Of a stretch of DNA of 30,570 nucleotides, positions 7,635 through 17,337 are shown piece by piece. Numbering within the stretch: the stretch's first letter is position 1; each line of letters opens with the position of its first letter. The notes beneath the pieces were generated by a model that was given only the letters and a program-made list of their open reading frames with translations, did not search any database and was not told where the DNA came from. The stretch covers positions 26,541 through 57,110 of the forward strand of contig DGRZ01000051.1 of assembly GCA_002391195.1 (NCBI GenBank). Direction: 5' to 3'. The position numbers and the translations under genes were made by a program. The DNA comes from Fibrobacter sp. UBA4375. Lineage in GTDB: Bacteria > Fibrobacterota > Fibrobacteria > Fibrobacterales > Fibrobacteraceae.

Positions 7635-7670
7635 TTTCTAATTTCCCCGAAAATCTTGAAAAAATAGTGG

Positions 7671-7687
7671 ATTTAGGACCCCTAAAT
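7671..7687. promoter_or_regulatory. Small palindrome just upstream of sprA
   Basis: ATTTAGG (7671-7677) and CCTAAAT (7681-7687) form a perfect inverted repeat around ACC, ending 23 bases before the sprA start codon. It could be an operator or a leader hairpin. No factor can be assigned. Confidence 0.45.
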
Positions 7688-7710
7688 TCAGTATTTTGTG
7701 ACGGAATATT

Positions 7711-10700
7711 TTGAAAAGGTTCTTGCATAGAACCCCTTTGGGGTTGTTCGCCTTTGGCTTGTCCATCCTGTGGGCAAGTGTTTCCCTGTGGGCTCAGGCG
7801 GATACCAGCGGCTATGCGCCTGCGGAGGCGGAACCGGACCCGGCAGAGACGGAGTGGCAACCTACTTACCAATATATGGAATTGCCCCCTTCAGTCACCC
7901 CCCTGAACGGCATGTTGCCTTTCGGTGGCGTCGGGGCGTCTCCTAGGCTCATGAAGAACAACAGGGGCCAGGTCTATAGTCACGACATCGATATCGCCAC
8001 CCGCGAAATGGACGTGAGCGAAAAGCGGGTGAACAGCCTTTCTAGGGACACCACCACCTTGTGGACCGCCCACTATCCGGAACTGACGGACTACGTGGCG
8101 GACATGTACGATATCGGCCGCAAGAACCTGTGGCTGAATGGCCTGGTGGGCCAGAAGGACGGCGGCTATGAAACGCCGGAAACAGGTTCCGTGTTCGACA
8201 TTACGGTACCGGTGACCATGCCCGCCTGGATGAAAGATTTTGGCCTGGACAAGCCCAAGCTGATGCTCCAGGGGACCATGGACATTCGCCTTAAGGGTTA
8301 TGCCGAAAAGGACGACGCCCAGGGCAGCACCAATACGAGCCTGGTGCCATCCCTTTCGCTGCATTACGACCCGAGCTTTATGGTGAAGGGTAAGATCGGC
8401 CCCTACATCACGGTGGAAATCAACAACGTGGAAACGGGCCTCGGTATCCAGAACCAGGTGAGGGTGGTCTACGAGGAATCTTACAAGGACGAGTTCGAGG
8501 ACTACATCCTCCAGAGGGTGGAAGCGGGTACTACCTCCCTGACTCTTTCGGGTACGGAACTGACGGGTTACTCCGAGAACCACCAGGGGCTATTCGGTAT
8601 CAAGGCGGACTGGAAACTTGGGGACTGGAGGCTTACCACCATCGCGTCCCAGGATGGCGGTTCCCAGGAAGAATACACCATCAACGCCAACGAATCTACT
8701 ACGGAATTCCAGATTCTGGACAAGCAGTTCGTGGCCTACCGCTACTACTTCTTGAATCACGAGGCCAGGGACAACTACATCAGTGCGGCCATTACCGGAC
8801 GCACCACCTCGAACTACCCGGCCACGAACCTGAAACTCTTTAAGCGCAGCAACCTGAACAACGCCAAGGACGTGGTGGACAACATTACGGTAGTGTACAA
8901 GACGCCTGGCGGCAAAACCATTACGAAACTGGTGGAACGCATGGTGGAAATTCCCAGCAGCGATTACACCTACGACCCCAAGACTGGTATTTTGAAAATC
9001 AACGGGGTGAACCGCAATACCCTGGTGGCAGCCAGCTGGAGTAACGACGGTAGCGGCCGCACGGGCACCACCATCAGGAACGGCTCCAGCATGGTGCTGA
9101 TCCAGTGGGATGCCACCCTTTCGGAACTGACGGACATCGACAAGCTGATGCTCCGTAATGTTTATTCCGTTGGGATTTCTGATGCAAGCTCCAGCAGCTT
9201 TGTGTTGCGCCTCAAGAACAAGTCCGGCATGACGGGCACCTACCTCAAGACTCTTGGGGTGGCGGACACCTCCACCGGAAGCCCGCTGGTGAACGATGCA
9301 ACCATCTTCAAGAAGGACGCCTCCGGAAACTATACCGGCGAAATGTGGCTCCCTTGTAAACCCTTGTCGCAGTATTCCGGAGCGGGCGCTACGGAGCGTG
9401 CTCGCGAAAACTGCCTGGAACCGCTTCGCTTGTTGGATTCTACGGGCGCCATGTCCCAGCTTTACACCTTGCCGGTCTACAAGCTGAACCGCTTTACCAG
9501 CCGCTTCTATTTTGAATCGGTGGGTAAGCGACGCAATTCTATCATCAGTGTTCGTGACCCTGCGTCTAGCTATTCGGTGAGTGCGGGTTCTTGCATGGAT
9601 ATTTCTCCGGGCACGGAAAAGCTGACCGCCGGTTCCACTACCCTTATTCGCGGCACGGACTACGAGGTGAACTATGAGCTTGGCCAGATAGAACTTTTGA
9701 GCGAACGCGCCCTGGACCCCAACAAGGAAATCAAGGTCACCTTTGAATGCGAACCCCTGTTCGAGATAGACAACAAGTTGCTGTTGGGCGCGCGAGCGGA
9801 ACTCCCGCTGGAACGTTACGGCTTTGGTACGGGATCCCTGTTCGGTGTCACTGCGCTGTACAAGAGCCAGAGCACTACGGCCAAGACCCCGACCCTCGGT
9901 AACGAGCCCTTCTCCAGCGTGCTGTGGGGAATGAACCTGCGTCTGCAGGACACGGTGCAGGCCCTGACGGACTTCGTGAACCTGATTCCCGGAATCCAGA
10001 CGGATGCAAAATCCAGCTGGCGGTTCGAGGCGGAATTTGCCGCCAGCCGCCATAACGCAAACACCAGCGGAGATAACGAGGCCCTTGTAGAAGATTTTGA
10101 ATCTACGGTTTCGGGCCTTACTTATCCCCTGACCAGACTTTCGTGGTATCCGGCATCGCCTCCGGGTGGCGTTGCGCGCCAGCCTTCGACCTACATCGAG
10201 AACCAGGACTATCGCCACAAGGGCGAGTTTATTTGGCACAGCAACACCACGGAACTGTACAAGTACATCTATCCTAGTGTAGGCAACTCCGATGTGGACA
10301 ACCAGCACCTGACGGTGCTGAAGATGACCCTTCGTGCCAACGACAACTTGGTGGGTAACTCCTGGGGCGGTATCATGCGTCCTAACAGTTCCTACTACCA
10401 AGACTTGAGCGAGATGAAGTACTTGGAAGTGGTGGCCCGCGGAAACGTAGGCTCCATTTACCTGGACCTGGGCCTTATCAGCGAAGATATTTCAATCAAC
10501 GGTTACGAACCTAATGAGGAATATGACGGCGAAAACGACCTGGGTACAACGGTTGCCCGTACCGACAATGGTTTGGATAAGGTTTCCGGTTCCGACGAAA
10601 AGCGCCTGGTGTGGGACTGCCGTATTTCGGGATGTATTTCGTCGGAGATTACGGCTGCCAATTCGGATGCCTCTGCTACGGATATTGCCCAGGATAATTA

Positions 10701-13700
10701 CGACGAGGATTTGGAAGATGAAAGTGATCCGTCGGTACACATCAACGGTACCGAAAACAACTCCGGCGAGCGGCTGTACGATACCGAGGATATCAACAAG
10801 AACGGCTCCCTGGACACGGACATCAGCTTTGTGCGTTACCGCATCGATTTGTCCAAGACGGACCACATGGATTACGAGGACCTGAAGAATGGCTGGCGCA
10901 AGTGGCGTATTCCCTTGAACCAGTACGATACCATCGTGTCCCCGTCGGGAAGCGACTACAAGACCATTCTTGCCGAGGCCCTTTATTCCAGGCTTTGGAT
11001 TGGAAGCTTGAATCCGGGCGTGGCCGAATCCAAGGTGCAGATTGTAAGCCTGGCCGTGGTGGGAAACTCCTGGGAAGAGACCACGGTAGCCGACCTCTAC
11101 AAGACCAGCTCTACGGAAAATTCCCAGGTGGTAGAAGTGAACGGCATGCCCACCCAGGTGCAGGAATCCATGGACACCCGTGACACAAGCCGTATTAAGG
11201 TCACCACCATCAACAACCGCGAAGATTCCAACATCTACACGAAATCGCCCAATACCAAGACGGAACGCGATTCAGAAACCAACGCTCCCCTGAAAGAAAC
11301 TGCTTTGGTGCTGGACTATCAGAATATGAGTCCCGGTCAGGAAGTGGGCGTGACCCGCGTCTTTGAAAACGAGGTGAAGGATCTGTCCAGCTACAAGTCC
11401 GTCAAGATGGAAATCCATTACGAGACGGAAGCGGACAAGGTTCCTGTACGTTTTGCCCTTCAGTTTGGTGAAGGTTCTCTAGATGGCTCCAGTGATTACT
11501 ATGAATGGAGCTTCCGCCCGACAAAGTACAACTGCACTTCGGGCGATCGCCCTCAGGACTGCCATGAAGAAAACTGGCTGGCCAACGCGTTCGCCATGGA
11601 CCTTTCCGATTTCTCCGACATGAAACGTGGCCGTAAGCCTCCCTTCTTGGAGCCGACGGTCCGCAAGGTAGAAGGCAGTTCCCGCGAAGAACAGATCAAG
11701 CTGGTGGGTAATCCGTCGGTGACCCGTATAGATTGGATCCGCTTTGTTATTATCGCCGATGCAGACGCATCTCCCAATGACTTGAAGGGTACATTCTGGA
11801 TAGATGACTTGCGCCTTTCGGACATGGATACGGAATGGGGCTATGCGGCAAGAACCTCGGGCCAGATACAGTTTGCGGACTTTATTTCGCTATCGGGCGC
11901 GGTGCGGTATCAGGACGGGAATTTTGCAACGCTTTCTACTACGGGAGGGTCCCCGAAGCCGAAACTTTCCGATGCGGCGTCCCAGCTGGACATTGCGGGC
12001 GACTTGAACATTAGCCTGAACAAGTTCCTGGCTGACAGTCTCGGGTTCCATATTCCCATGAACTTCGGTTACAACAGCACTACCAAGCGCCCCTACATGA
12101 AGCCTACGGACGACATGCTTCTTAAAAAGAGCAGCTTCTCGAATCTGACCAAGGACATGTTCCAGAACGACCTTTCGGTGACGTCGAATTCTAAGGAACA
12201 GAAACTGCGTGACAAGGCGGAATCCAAGGGCTATGAGTCATACGTTCGTGAAAAGAGTTTCAGCGTAAGCTATAGCAAGGACTACAAGGCGGCGGATACC
12301 AAGATAGGGGAGGCCCTCTCCCAGATTCTATTGGAACGTCCGGCGGCGAGTTATTCCTATGCGGAATCCGAAGGCCGCGCCACCACCAGCGCGGACTCGA
12401 CTTACTCTTACAGGACTATTTTGGAGTACAAGTTGGGAACCTTCACCTTGTTCAAGTTCAAACCTTTCGAGGGGCTTGGCAAGTTTGACAACGCCTTCAG
12501 CAAGGCCCTTGCGAAGACGGAATTTGAACCCTGGCCCCAGACTTTTGACTTGACGCTGTTCGATTTCAACTATGTGCGATATGTGGACCAGGATAGGGAT
12601 CCGGACTTTGTGGAACCCCAGGTGGACAAGGTGGTGACTTACACGGCAGACTTGAACCACAAACTGAACATGCGTTGGAATATCCTTTCTTGGTTGAATA
12701 CGTCATACTCCCTGAACATTTCCCGTGACATGCAGGGCGGTGGCGATCGTGAAGGATTCGTGAAGGAGAATTTCTTTACTACAAAAGAAGGTGGACTCTT
12801 TGCCAGCGATTACGTGTTCGATTACGACCATACGGACCGTAAGGTCTATATATCCAAGGATAGCGTGGTGATTGTGCCTCGGGATACGGTTGCTCGAACT
12901 ATGGAAGATGGCAGAGAGTGGGCAATCGACATGCAAAACCCGGAAACCTATGAAATCCGCTACGACACCTCTGCATTCTACCGCGTGGACAGTGTTGGAA
13001 CCCGAGAATATGGCCGTTCCTACGGTATTTTGAGAAATGAACGGGCCCGTACCCAGCAGTTCAAGATTGGATTCAACCCGAGGCTGATTCCCTTTATTCC
13101 GTTTAATACCACCTTTACTTCGGACTTCAACCAGCAAAAGACGATTCCCGACGAATACGACTTCTTGGACGCTACCGATATCGAGAAGAATTACTGGACT
13201 ATATCCCAGACGAACCGCTTTGACTTTAGCCCCACCTTCAGGGTAATCGATTTCTTCCAGAATTTCGGAAAGGACAATGTGGTGGCAACGTCCCTTGAAA
13301 AAATCAAGTGGAACGAAATCCGCATGAGTTGGCAGACCACGACAAATACCGTTGGTGAAAACTTTACCCTGTCGCAGCTGTACGAGGAACAGGGCGTGAC
13401 CCCCATGGAATATTATCTGTATGGTCTGGGTCTCGGTAACGGTTACCGCAATCGCGGGTTCTGGAATATTGTCACTGGCGATATGGGACTTGACCATCGT
13501 GACGACTTCACGCACTTTGCCCAGTACCGCAACCATCATGTAGACACCCTTGTCTATCAGGGTAATTTCCGCCACTCCGTTTCCCGTCAGTTCCAGATAG
13601 GGACGGGTATTGTGCTGCCTATTTGGGATATCGGCGTTACGGGCGACCTGATGTGGCGCGAAGAATTTAACCAGTCTCGTGAATACCCGCTGTATTTGGA

Positions 13701-14547
13701 TACCACTACGGTGTGGCCGAAAATTGGTATTGGCGTGAATGTGCCGAATTTCTCCCAGCGGGTGTCTTTCTTGAATGGGTTCAAGAGCGTGAGCACCACA
13801 CATAGGTTTGATTACACCAGGACCATCGTGGTGCGGCCTTTCCAGAGTGCTGAAGATTCCTGGGCCCACCAGTGGAACTTTAACCCGCTGGTCCGTGTGT
13901 CTTTCTTGACTCAGAGCAACATGCGGATAGACAATGCGGTGCGCCTGAAGATAGAGTCTACGGACAGACGGCCCAAGGAAGAAGTTATCGGTTATCCCAG
14001 CTGGCCCGATAAGGAAGGAGACATTCGGGATACAACTGACTATTTCTGGGATACACCCTGGATTCATACCTCCCTGTACAACGACTTTGCCATCAATATC
14101 GGCAACGACCTGACCATTTCGTACCCGCTGAAGACCAAGCGCGGGTTCCAGCTATGGAAATGGTATTTCAAGCTGGAAAACGATATCGACCTGAAGTTTA
14201 CCGCCGGTTACGACTACAACAAGACCATCCGCAAGGAATACGACCCTGACCCGGGATACGACATGTGGAACAAGGCCAGCGGCACAGATGGTGTGTTCAG
14301 ACAGTGGAGTATCGACGGATACGATTATACGGTCTACAAGCCGGAACTCCACAAGACGGACCGTACGGTGCCTTCACGCACACACGAATGGTTCGTGCGG
14401 CCCAGCGCAGGCTACCAGTTCAACCGTATCGCTTCAATGAGCAGCTACATTGAGTATCGTCAGATCCACGAAAAACTGGATGACGAGACTCCGCACCTGC
14501 GGCAGATATTGCAGTTCGAAATCGCGCTGATGCTTAGGTTTGATTAG
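7711..14547 (+). CDS. sprA: SprA/Sov-type outer-membrane translocon protein of the type IX secretion system
   Basis: A 2278-residue protein, close to Flavobacterium SprA and Porphyromonas Sov (about 2400-2500). SprA forms the very large outer-membrane barrel through which type IX cargo leaves the cell, and in gliding bacteria it is needed for adhesin export. An N-terminal signal peptide covers about 1-29. Family-typical blocks are seen: LLGARAELPLERYGFGTGSL near residue 690 followed by LGNEPFSSVLWGMNLRL, YDTEDINKNGSLDTD near 1025, and WIGSLNP/VVGNSWEE near 1110-1120. The last 1000 residues alternate in beta-barrel fashion and end in Phe-Asp. The start is a TTG: an in-frame TGA lies 12 bases upstream and the next ATG (residue 58) would lose the signal peptide. 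The stop codon TAG opens a heptamer array. No other type IX gene is in the window. Confidence 0.92.
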   Translation: MKRFLHRTPLGLFAFGLSILWASVSLWAQADTSGYAPAEAEPDPAETEWQPTYQYMELPPSVTPLNGMLPFGGVGASPRLMKNNRGQVYSHDIDIATREMDVSEKRVNSLSRDTTTLWTAHYPELTDYVADMYDIGRKNLWLNGLVGQKDGGYETPETGSVFDITVPVTMPAWMKDFGLDKPKLMLQGTMDIRLKGYAEKDDAQGSTNTSLVPSLSLHYDPSFMVKGKIGPYITVEINNVETGLGIQNQVRVVYEESYKDEFEDYILQRVEAGTTSLTLSGTELTGYSENHQGLFGIKADWKLGDWRLTTIASQDGGSQEEYTINANESTTEFQILDKQFVAYRYYFLNHEARDNYISAAITGRTTSNYPATNLKLFKRSNLNNAKDVVDNITVVYKTPGGKTITKLVERMVEIPSSDYTYDPKTGILKINGVNRNTLVAASWSNDGSGRTGTTIRNGSSMVLIQWDATLSELTDIDKLMLRNVYSVGISDASSSSFVLRLKNKSGMTGTYLKTLGVADTSTGSPLVNDATIFKKDASGNYTGEMWLPCKPLSQYSGAGATERARENCLEPLRLLDSTGAMSQLYTLPVYKLNRFTSRFYFESVGKRRNSIISVRDPASSYSVSAGSCMDISPGTEKLTAGSTTLIRGTDYEVNYELGQIELLSERALDPNKEIKVTFECEPLFEIDNKLLLGARAELPLERYGFGTGSLFGVTALYKSQSTTAKTPTLGNEPFSSVLWGMNLRLQDTVQALTDFVNLIPGIQTDAKSSWRFEAEFAASRHNANTSGDNEALVEDFESTVSGLTYPLTRLSWYPASPPGGVARQPSTYIENQDYRHKGEFIWHSNTTELYKYIYPSVGNSDVDNQHLTVLKMTLRANDNLVGNSWGGIMRPNSSYYQDLSEMKYLEVVARGNVGSIYLDLGLISEDISINGYEPNEEYDGENDLGTTVARTDNGLDKVSGSDEKRLVWDCRISGCISSEITAANSDASATDIAQDNYDEDLEDESDPSVHINGTENNSGERLYDTEDINKNGSLDTDISFVRYRIDLSKTDHMDYEDLKNGWRKWRIPLNQYDTIVSPSGSDYKTILAEALYSRLWIGSLNPGVAESKVQIVSLAVVGNSWEETTVADLYKTSSTENSQVVEVNGMPTQVQESMDTRDTSRIKVTTINNREDSNIYTKSPNTKTERDSETNAPLKETALVLDYQNMSPGQEVGVTRVFENEVKDLSSYKSVKMEIHYETEADKVPVRFALQFGEGSLDGSSDYYEWSFRPTKYNCTSGDRPQDCHEENWLANAFAMDLSDFSDMKRGRKPPFLEPTVRKVEGSSREEQIKLVGNPSVTRIDWIRFVIIADADASPNDLKGTFWIDDLRLSDMDTEWGYAARTSGQIQFADFISLSGAVRYQDGNFATLSTTGGSPKPKLSDAASQLDIAGDLNISLNKFLADSLGFHIPMNFGYNSTTKRPYMKPTDDMLLKKSSFSNLTKDMFQNDLSVTSNSKEQKLRDKAESKGYESYVREKSFSVSYSKDYKAADTKIGEALSQILLERPAASYSYAESEGRATTSADSTYSYRTILEYKLGTFTLFKFKPFEGLGKFDNAFSKALAKTEFEPWPQTFDLTLFDFNYVRYVDQDRDPDFVEPQVDKVVTYTADLNHKLNMRWNILSWLNTSYSLNISRDMQGGGDREGFVKENFFTTKEGGLFASDYVFDYDHTDRKVYISKDSVVIVPRDTVARTMEDGREWAIDMQNPETYEIRYDTSAFYRVDSVGTREYGRSYGILRNERARTQQFKIGFNPRLIPFIPFNTTFTSDFNQQKTIPDEYDFLDATDIEKNYWTISQTNRFDFSPTFRVIDFFQNFGKDNVVATSLEKIKWNEIRMSWQTTTNTVGENFTLSQLYEEQGVTPMEYYLYGLGLGNGYRNRGFWNIVTGDMGLDHRDDFTHFAQYRNHHVDTLVYQGNFRHSVSRQFQIGTGIVLPIWDIGVTGDLMWREEFNQSREYPLYLDTTTVWPKIGIGVNVPNFSQRVSFLNGFKSVSTTHRFDYTRTIVVRPFQSAEDSWAHQWNFNPLVRVSFLTQSNMRIDNAVRLKIESTDRRPKEEVIGYPSWPDKEGDIRDTTDYFWDTPWIHTSLYNDFAINIGNDLTISYPLKTKRGFQLWKWYFKLENDIDLKFTAGYDYNKTIRKEYDPDPGYDMWNKASGTDGVFRQWSIDGYDYTVYKPELHKTDRTVPSRTHEWFVRPSAGYQFNRIASMSSYIEYRQIHEKLDDETPHLRQILQFEIALMLRFD

Positions 14548-14680
14548 GTTGTAGGTAGTAGGTTGTAGGTGTTAGGGTCGCTGGAGGCAAGAAATTAATG
14601 TGAGGTGTGAGATGAGTAATGCGAAATGATAAGTTAAGAATAAACCACTACACACTACACATCACACACTACACATTGAT
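14545..14680. repeat. Heptamer arrays with inverted arms after sprA
   Basis: Starting on the sprA stop codon, 7-base units run GGTTGTA, GGTAGTA, GGTTGTA, GGTGTTA. A fragment GGTCGCTGGAGGCAAGAAA follows, related to the one at 27935. A G-type array (ATGTGAG, GTGTGAG, ATGAGTA) and a C-type array (ACTACAC, ACTACAC, ATCACAC, ACTACAC) come next. The last two arrays are roughly complementary and can form a long hairpin between the convergent sprA and batE genes. Confidence 0.85.
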
Positions 14681-14698
14681 TGTCCCGCAGGTTTGACC

Positions 14699-15463
14699 TT
14701 ATTCCACGATCCCTACGTCGGAGAGTTTGACGAAGCCCTTGATTTTTTCGCCCAGCTGTATTTCGGCGAAATTTCCTTGGGTGGAAAGCACCTGGAAAGA
14801 CGTTCCTTCGGAAAGGGTATTCAGGGTCTGGGACTTGTCGCTTGGAGCGCTGGTCACGTCGGCATCGTTGGCGGTGACAACTCCGGTGATGTCCGTTTCC
14901 AGAACAAAAATCTTGTAGCCAGCGCTGGCGCCAAAGACTCCTAAGACGATGGTAAGCGCAAAGATGATTCCGGTGTAGATGTTCCGGGCCTTTTCACGCA
15001 GGCTGACCTTTGTTAGGACGGCGGAAATGGCTATGGCCCAGAAAATGCCGAGCATAATCCAGAGCTGCGTCTTTAGAGGAATGGCGTGGTGCGCCTGGAA
15101 AAGGGCGTTCAGAATGGGGTTTTCTTCGGAATCTTCGTCCACCTTGTCCCGGGTCATGGCCTGGGCGTATTTCAGGTTATGCTGGATATCGCTGTCGTTG
15201 GCCCGGAGGCGGAGGGCTTTTTTGTAGTAGAAAATGGAGAATCCCAGCTTTCCACTCCTGAAATAGGCGTTCCCCAGATTGTAGAAAAGGTCTGCGTCGT
15301 TAATGCCGCTGTCGGCACAGTTCCGCCATTCGTCAACGGCCCGTTCGAAATCGCCTTCGTTGTAGGCCTTGGTGCCTGCTTCGAGACCTGCACAGGTTTC
15401 CGCAGCATTTGAGGTGGCGAATGCCGTTAGAATAGTAATCAGAATAAATACAAGACTTTTCAT
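14699..15463 (-). CDS. batE: BatE-like TPR and SH3 membrane protein
   Basis: A 254-residue protein with a signal peptide or N-terminal membrane segment (1-20) and tetratricopeptide repeats at about 25-105 (DADLFYNLGNAYFRSGKLGFSIFYYKKALRL). Two membrane segments lie at about 131-150 and 162-182, and a C-terminal SH3-like domain at about 190-254. This order is that of BatE, part of the Bat (Bacteroides aerotolerance) gene set. Bat proteins are linked to oxygen and stress tolerance and to envelope function, but their exact job is not known. It follows batD by about 40 bases, in which a short heptamer array lies. The start is supported by GAGAAGG before the ATG. Confidence 0.85.
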   Translation of the reverse strand: MKSLVFILITILTAFATSNAAETCAGLEAGTKAYNEGDFERAVDEWRNCADSGINDADLFYNLGNAYFRSGKLGFSIFYYKKALRLRANDSDIQHNLKYAQAMTRDKVDEDSEENPILNALFQAHHAIPLKTQLWIMLGIFWAIAISAVLTKVSLREKARNIYTGIIFALTIVLGVFGASAGYKIFVLETDITGVVTANDADVTSAPSDKSQTLNTLSEGTSFQVLSTQGNFAEIQLGEKIKGFVKLSDVGIVE

Positions 15464-15467
15464 ATAA

Positions 15468-15505
15468 ACCTTCTCGATTCCGAACTCCGAATTCCGAATT
15501 TCGAA
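15468..15505. repeat. Heptamer array in the batD-batE gap
   Basis: Units ATTCCGA, ACTCCGA, ATTCCGA and ATTTCGA follow each other with period 7, then a diverged ACTATCT that touches the batD stop codon. The same unit type recurs upstream of murD at 29738-29772. Confidence 0.85.
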
Positions 15506-17314
15506 CTATCTAACTTTCTCGCAAAGCTTTTCCACATCGGCCAGCATCTGTTTTTGCTCTTCGGGCGTGGCCGTCACGGGAGCGTAGCGCACGAAGGCGC
15601 ATTTATCAAGCCAGCTGTCGATGGCGGCGATGGTTTCTTCTTTCACGCCGAGCCTTGCCAGTTCCTCTTTCATCTGGGGGCGTGTCATGCCCTTGAATTC
15701 CAGGTTGGTGGTGTCGCTCAGGTAGTTCAAGAGCCCGTTTTCGAGTGCGGCGAAGAATCCCTTGCCGTCGCCTGATTCGAGAGCCTTGCGGGCCTGGGCG
15801 AACTTTTCCTTGAGCTGTTTGTTGGCATGCCCCTTGCGGACCAGAGCCGCGTTGCTGTTACGCTTGCGACGGATCTTGACAAGAAGGGTGGCTGCGATGT
15901 AGAAGGGAATGGCTGCGGTAAAGAGAATCCAGAACAGCACGCTCTTGTAGAGAGCGGCAGTGTCCGCCTTTGGCACGCTGGTGTGGATAAACCGGATGTC
16001 GCTACCTAGGGATTCGATTTCCTGTTTTTGCACGGCGCTTGGGCCTGCGGACCCTGCCACGGGACCCTGGAAAATGGCTTCGGCACCTGCATCCCCCTTT
16101 TCAACCTCGATGGTCCAGGGGCCTGCGGTAGCCGTTTCATATTTTTTCTTGGCGGGGTTGAACCAGGAATAGTTTATGGCCGGGATTTCAAAGGTCCCTT
16201 TCTTTTTGGGATAGAGGAAAACCTTGATGTCCTTGGTGGTGACGACCTTGTTTCCCATAATCTTCTTGGAGATGTTGTTTTCGGGGGGTACGGAGCGGAA
16301 CTCGCTGAAATCGGGAAGTTTAGGGTCCGTGATGGTGCCAGGCGTACCGTCGCCCTTGATGCTTATGGATAGCGTCAGGGCTTCGCCTACCTTGAGGTTT
16401 GTGCGGTCGAAATCGGCGCTGAACTTGTAGTCGCCTACCATGCCGCTAAAGTCTGCGGGTTTGCCCTGGGCAGGGAGAGGCTTTACCGTGATGTTTACAG
16501 TCGGAGTCTGGGTTTCGGCTTCGATAGATTCCTGCTTGATGGACTGGCTGTGGAAAGACATTCCGCCCATCTGCTTCTTTTCTTCTACAATTTTCGGTTC
16601 GCCGCGCTTGGTGTACTTGAACTTGAAGGGAGGAATTTGCAGTGTACCGTTTTTGGTGGGAGAAAGCCAGGCGAACTTGGCGCTGGCCTGCATTTCGCGG
16701 CGGGCGCCTTCGACGGGCTTGAATTCCATGGTGGAAAGGTCGCCGCGGTGGACGATAAAGTCGTTACCGGTGCTCATGTCGGTGGCCTGCAGGCCTCCCT
16801 CGAAATGCTCGTAGGTGTGGAACCCGAGAGTGACGTAGAACTGTTCCCCTTCGTAGATGGATCTTTTGCTGGGGGTGAGACTTACGGATACGGCTTCGTC
16901 GCTATAGGCCCGCTGGATATTTATGGGAATGTTTCCGCTGATGGTGCGCACGCTTCCGTTGATGTTCCATTCGATTTGCCCAACGTCTAGGGAGCCTGTC
17001 TTTTTGGGGGCGCGGATGTTGAAACTATAGACCCTTGCCTTGTAAGGCCTGCCACCTCCGCCAAAGAAGGAGTTGAACATGTCTTCGAAATCGGGGCGGA
17101 TGACCTGCTCTGCGCTGTCCAGGCCCAGGAAGGTGAATCCGTTACGCGTTTCCAGCTGCGGGACGCCCCTTTCGGTGGGGAGTTCCTGCAGGGGCACGAT
17201 AAGCATCAGTTTGAAGGTCTTGCCGGCTTCTACGCGGTCCTTGTCCACCTGGAGCGACATGCGGGCCGTTGCGACCGCCGCCAGACAGAGAAGAATCATC
17301 AACAATCTTTTCAT
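15506..17314 (-). CDS. batD: BatD-like protein (Bat operon)
   Basis: A 602-residue protein with a cleavable signal peptide (about 1-17). A long extracytoplasmic part is built of immunoglobulin-like strands (typical BatD segments such as SLTPSKRSIYEGEQFYVTL and LKVGEALTLSISIKGDGTP). One membrane segment lies at about 457-479 (FWILFTAAIPFYIAATLL), and a C-terminal cytoplasmic region of about 120 residues follows. This layout fits BatD, which usually sits with batA, batB and batE. Here only batE is next to it, and no MoxR ATPase or batA/batB von Willebrand domain gene is in the window. No Shine-Dalgarno is visible before the ATG; the preceding bases are AT-rich. Confidence 0.87.
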   Translation of the reverse strand: MKRLLMILLCLAAVATARMSLQVDKDRVEAGKTFKLMLIVPLQELPTERGVPQLETRNGFTFLGLDSAEQVIRPDFEDMFNSFFGGGGRPYKARVYSFNIRAPKKTGSLDVGQIEWNINGSVRTISGNIPINIQRAYSDEAVSVSLTPSKRSIYEGEQFYVTLGFHTYEHFEGGLQATDMSTGNDFIVHRGDLSTMEFKPVEGARREMQASAKFAWLSPTKNGTLQIPPFKFKYTKRGEPKIVEEKKQMGGMSFHSQSIKQESIEAETQTPTVNITVKPLPAQGKPADFSGMVGDYKFSADFDRTNLKVGEALTLSISIKGDGTPGTITDPKLPDFSEFRSVPPENNISKKIMGNKVVTTKDIKVFLYPKKKGTFEIPAINYSWFNPAKKKYETATAGPWTIEVEKGDAGAEAIFQGPVAGSAGPSAVQKQEIESLGSDIRFIHTSVPKADTAALYKSVLFWILFTAAIPFYIAATLLVKIRRKRNSNAALVRKGHANKQLKEKFAQARKALESGDGKGFFAALENGLLNYLSDTTNLEFKGMTRPQMKEELARLGVKEETIAAIDSWLDKCAFVRYAPVTATPEEQKQMLADVEKLCEKVR

Positions 17315-17337
17315 GGCCCCAAATTTACAAAATTTGA

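Noticed and set aside
12703..14067. Long antisense open frames opposite sprA (also 8590-10401)
   Set aside because: They lie within a gene with strong family similarity on the plus strand, and the antisense products show no recognisable domain.
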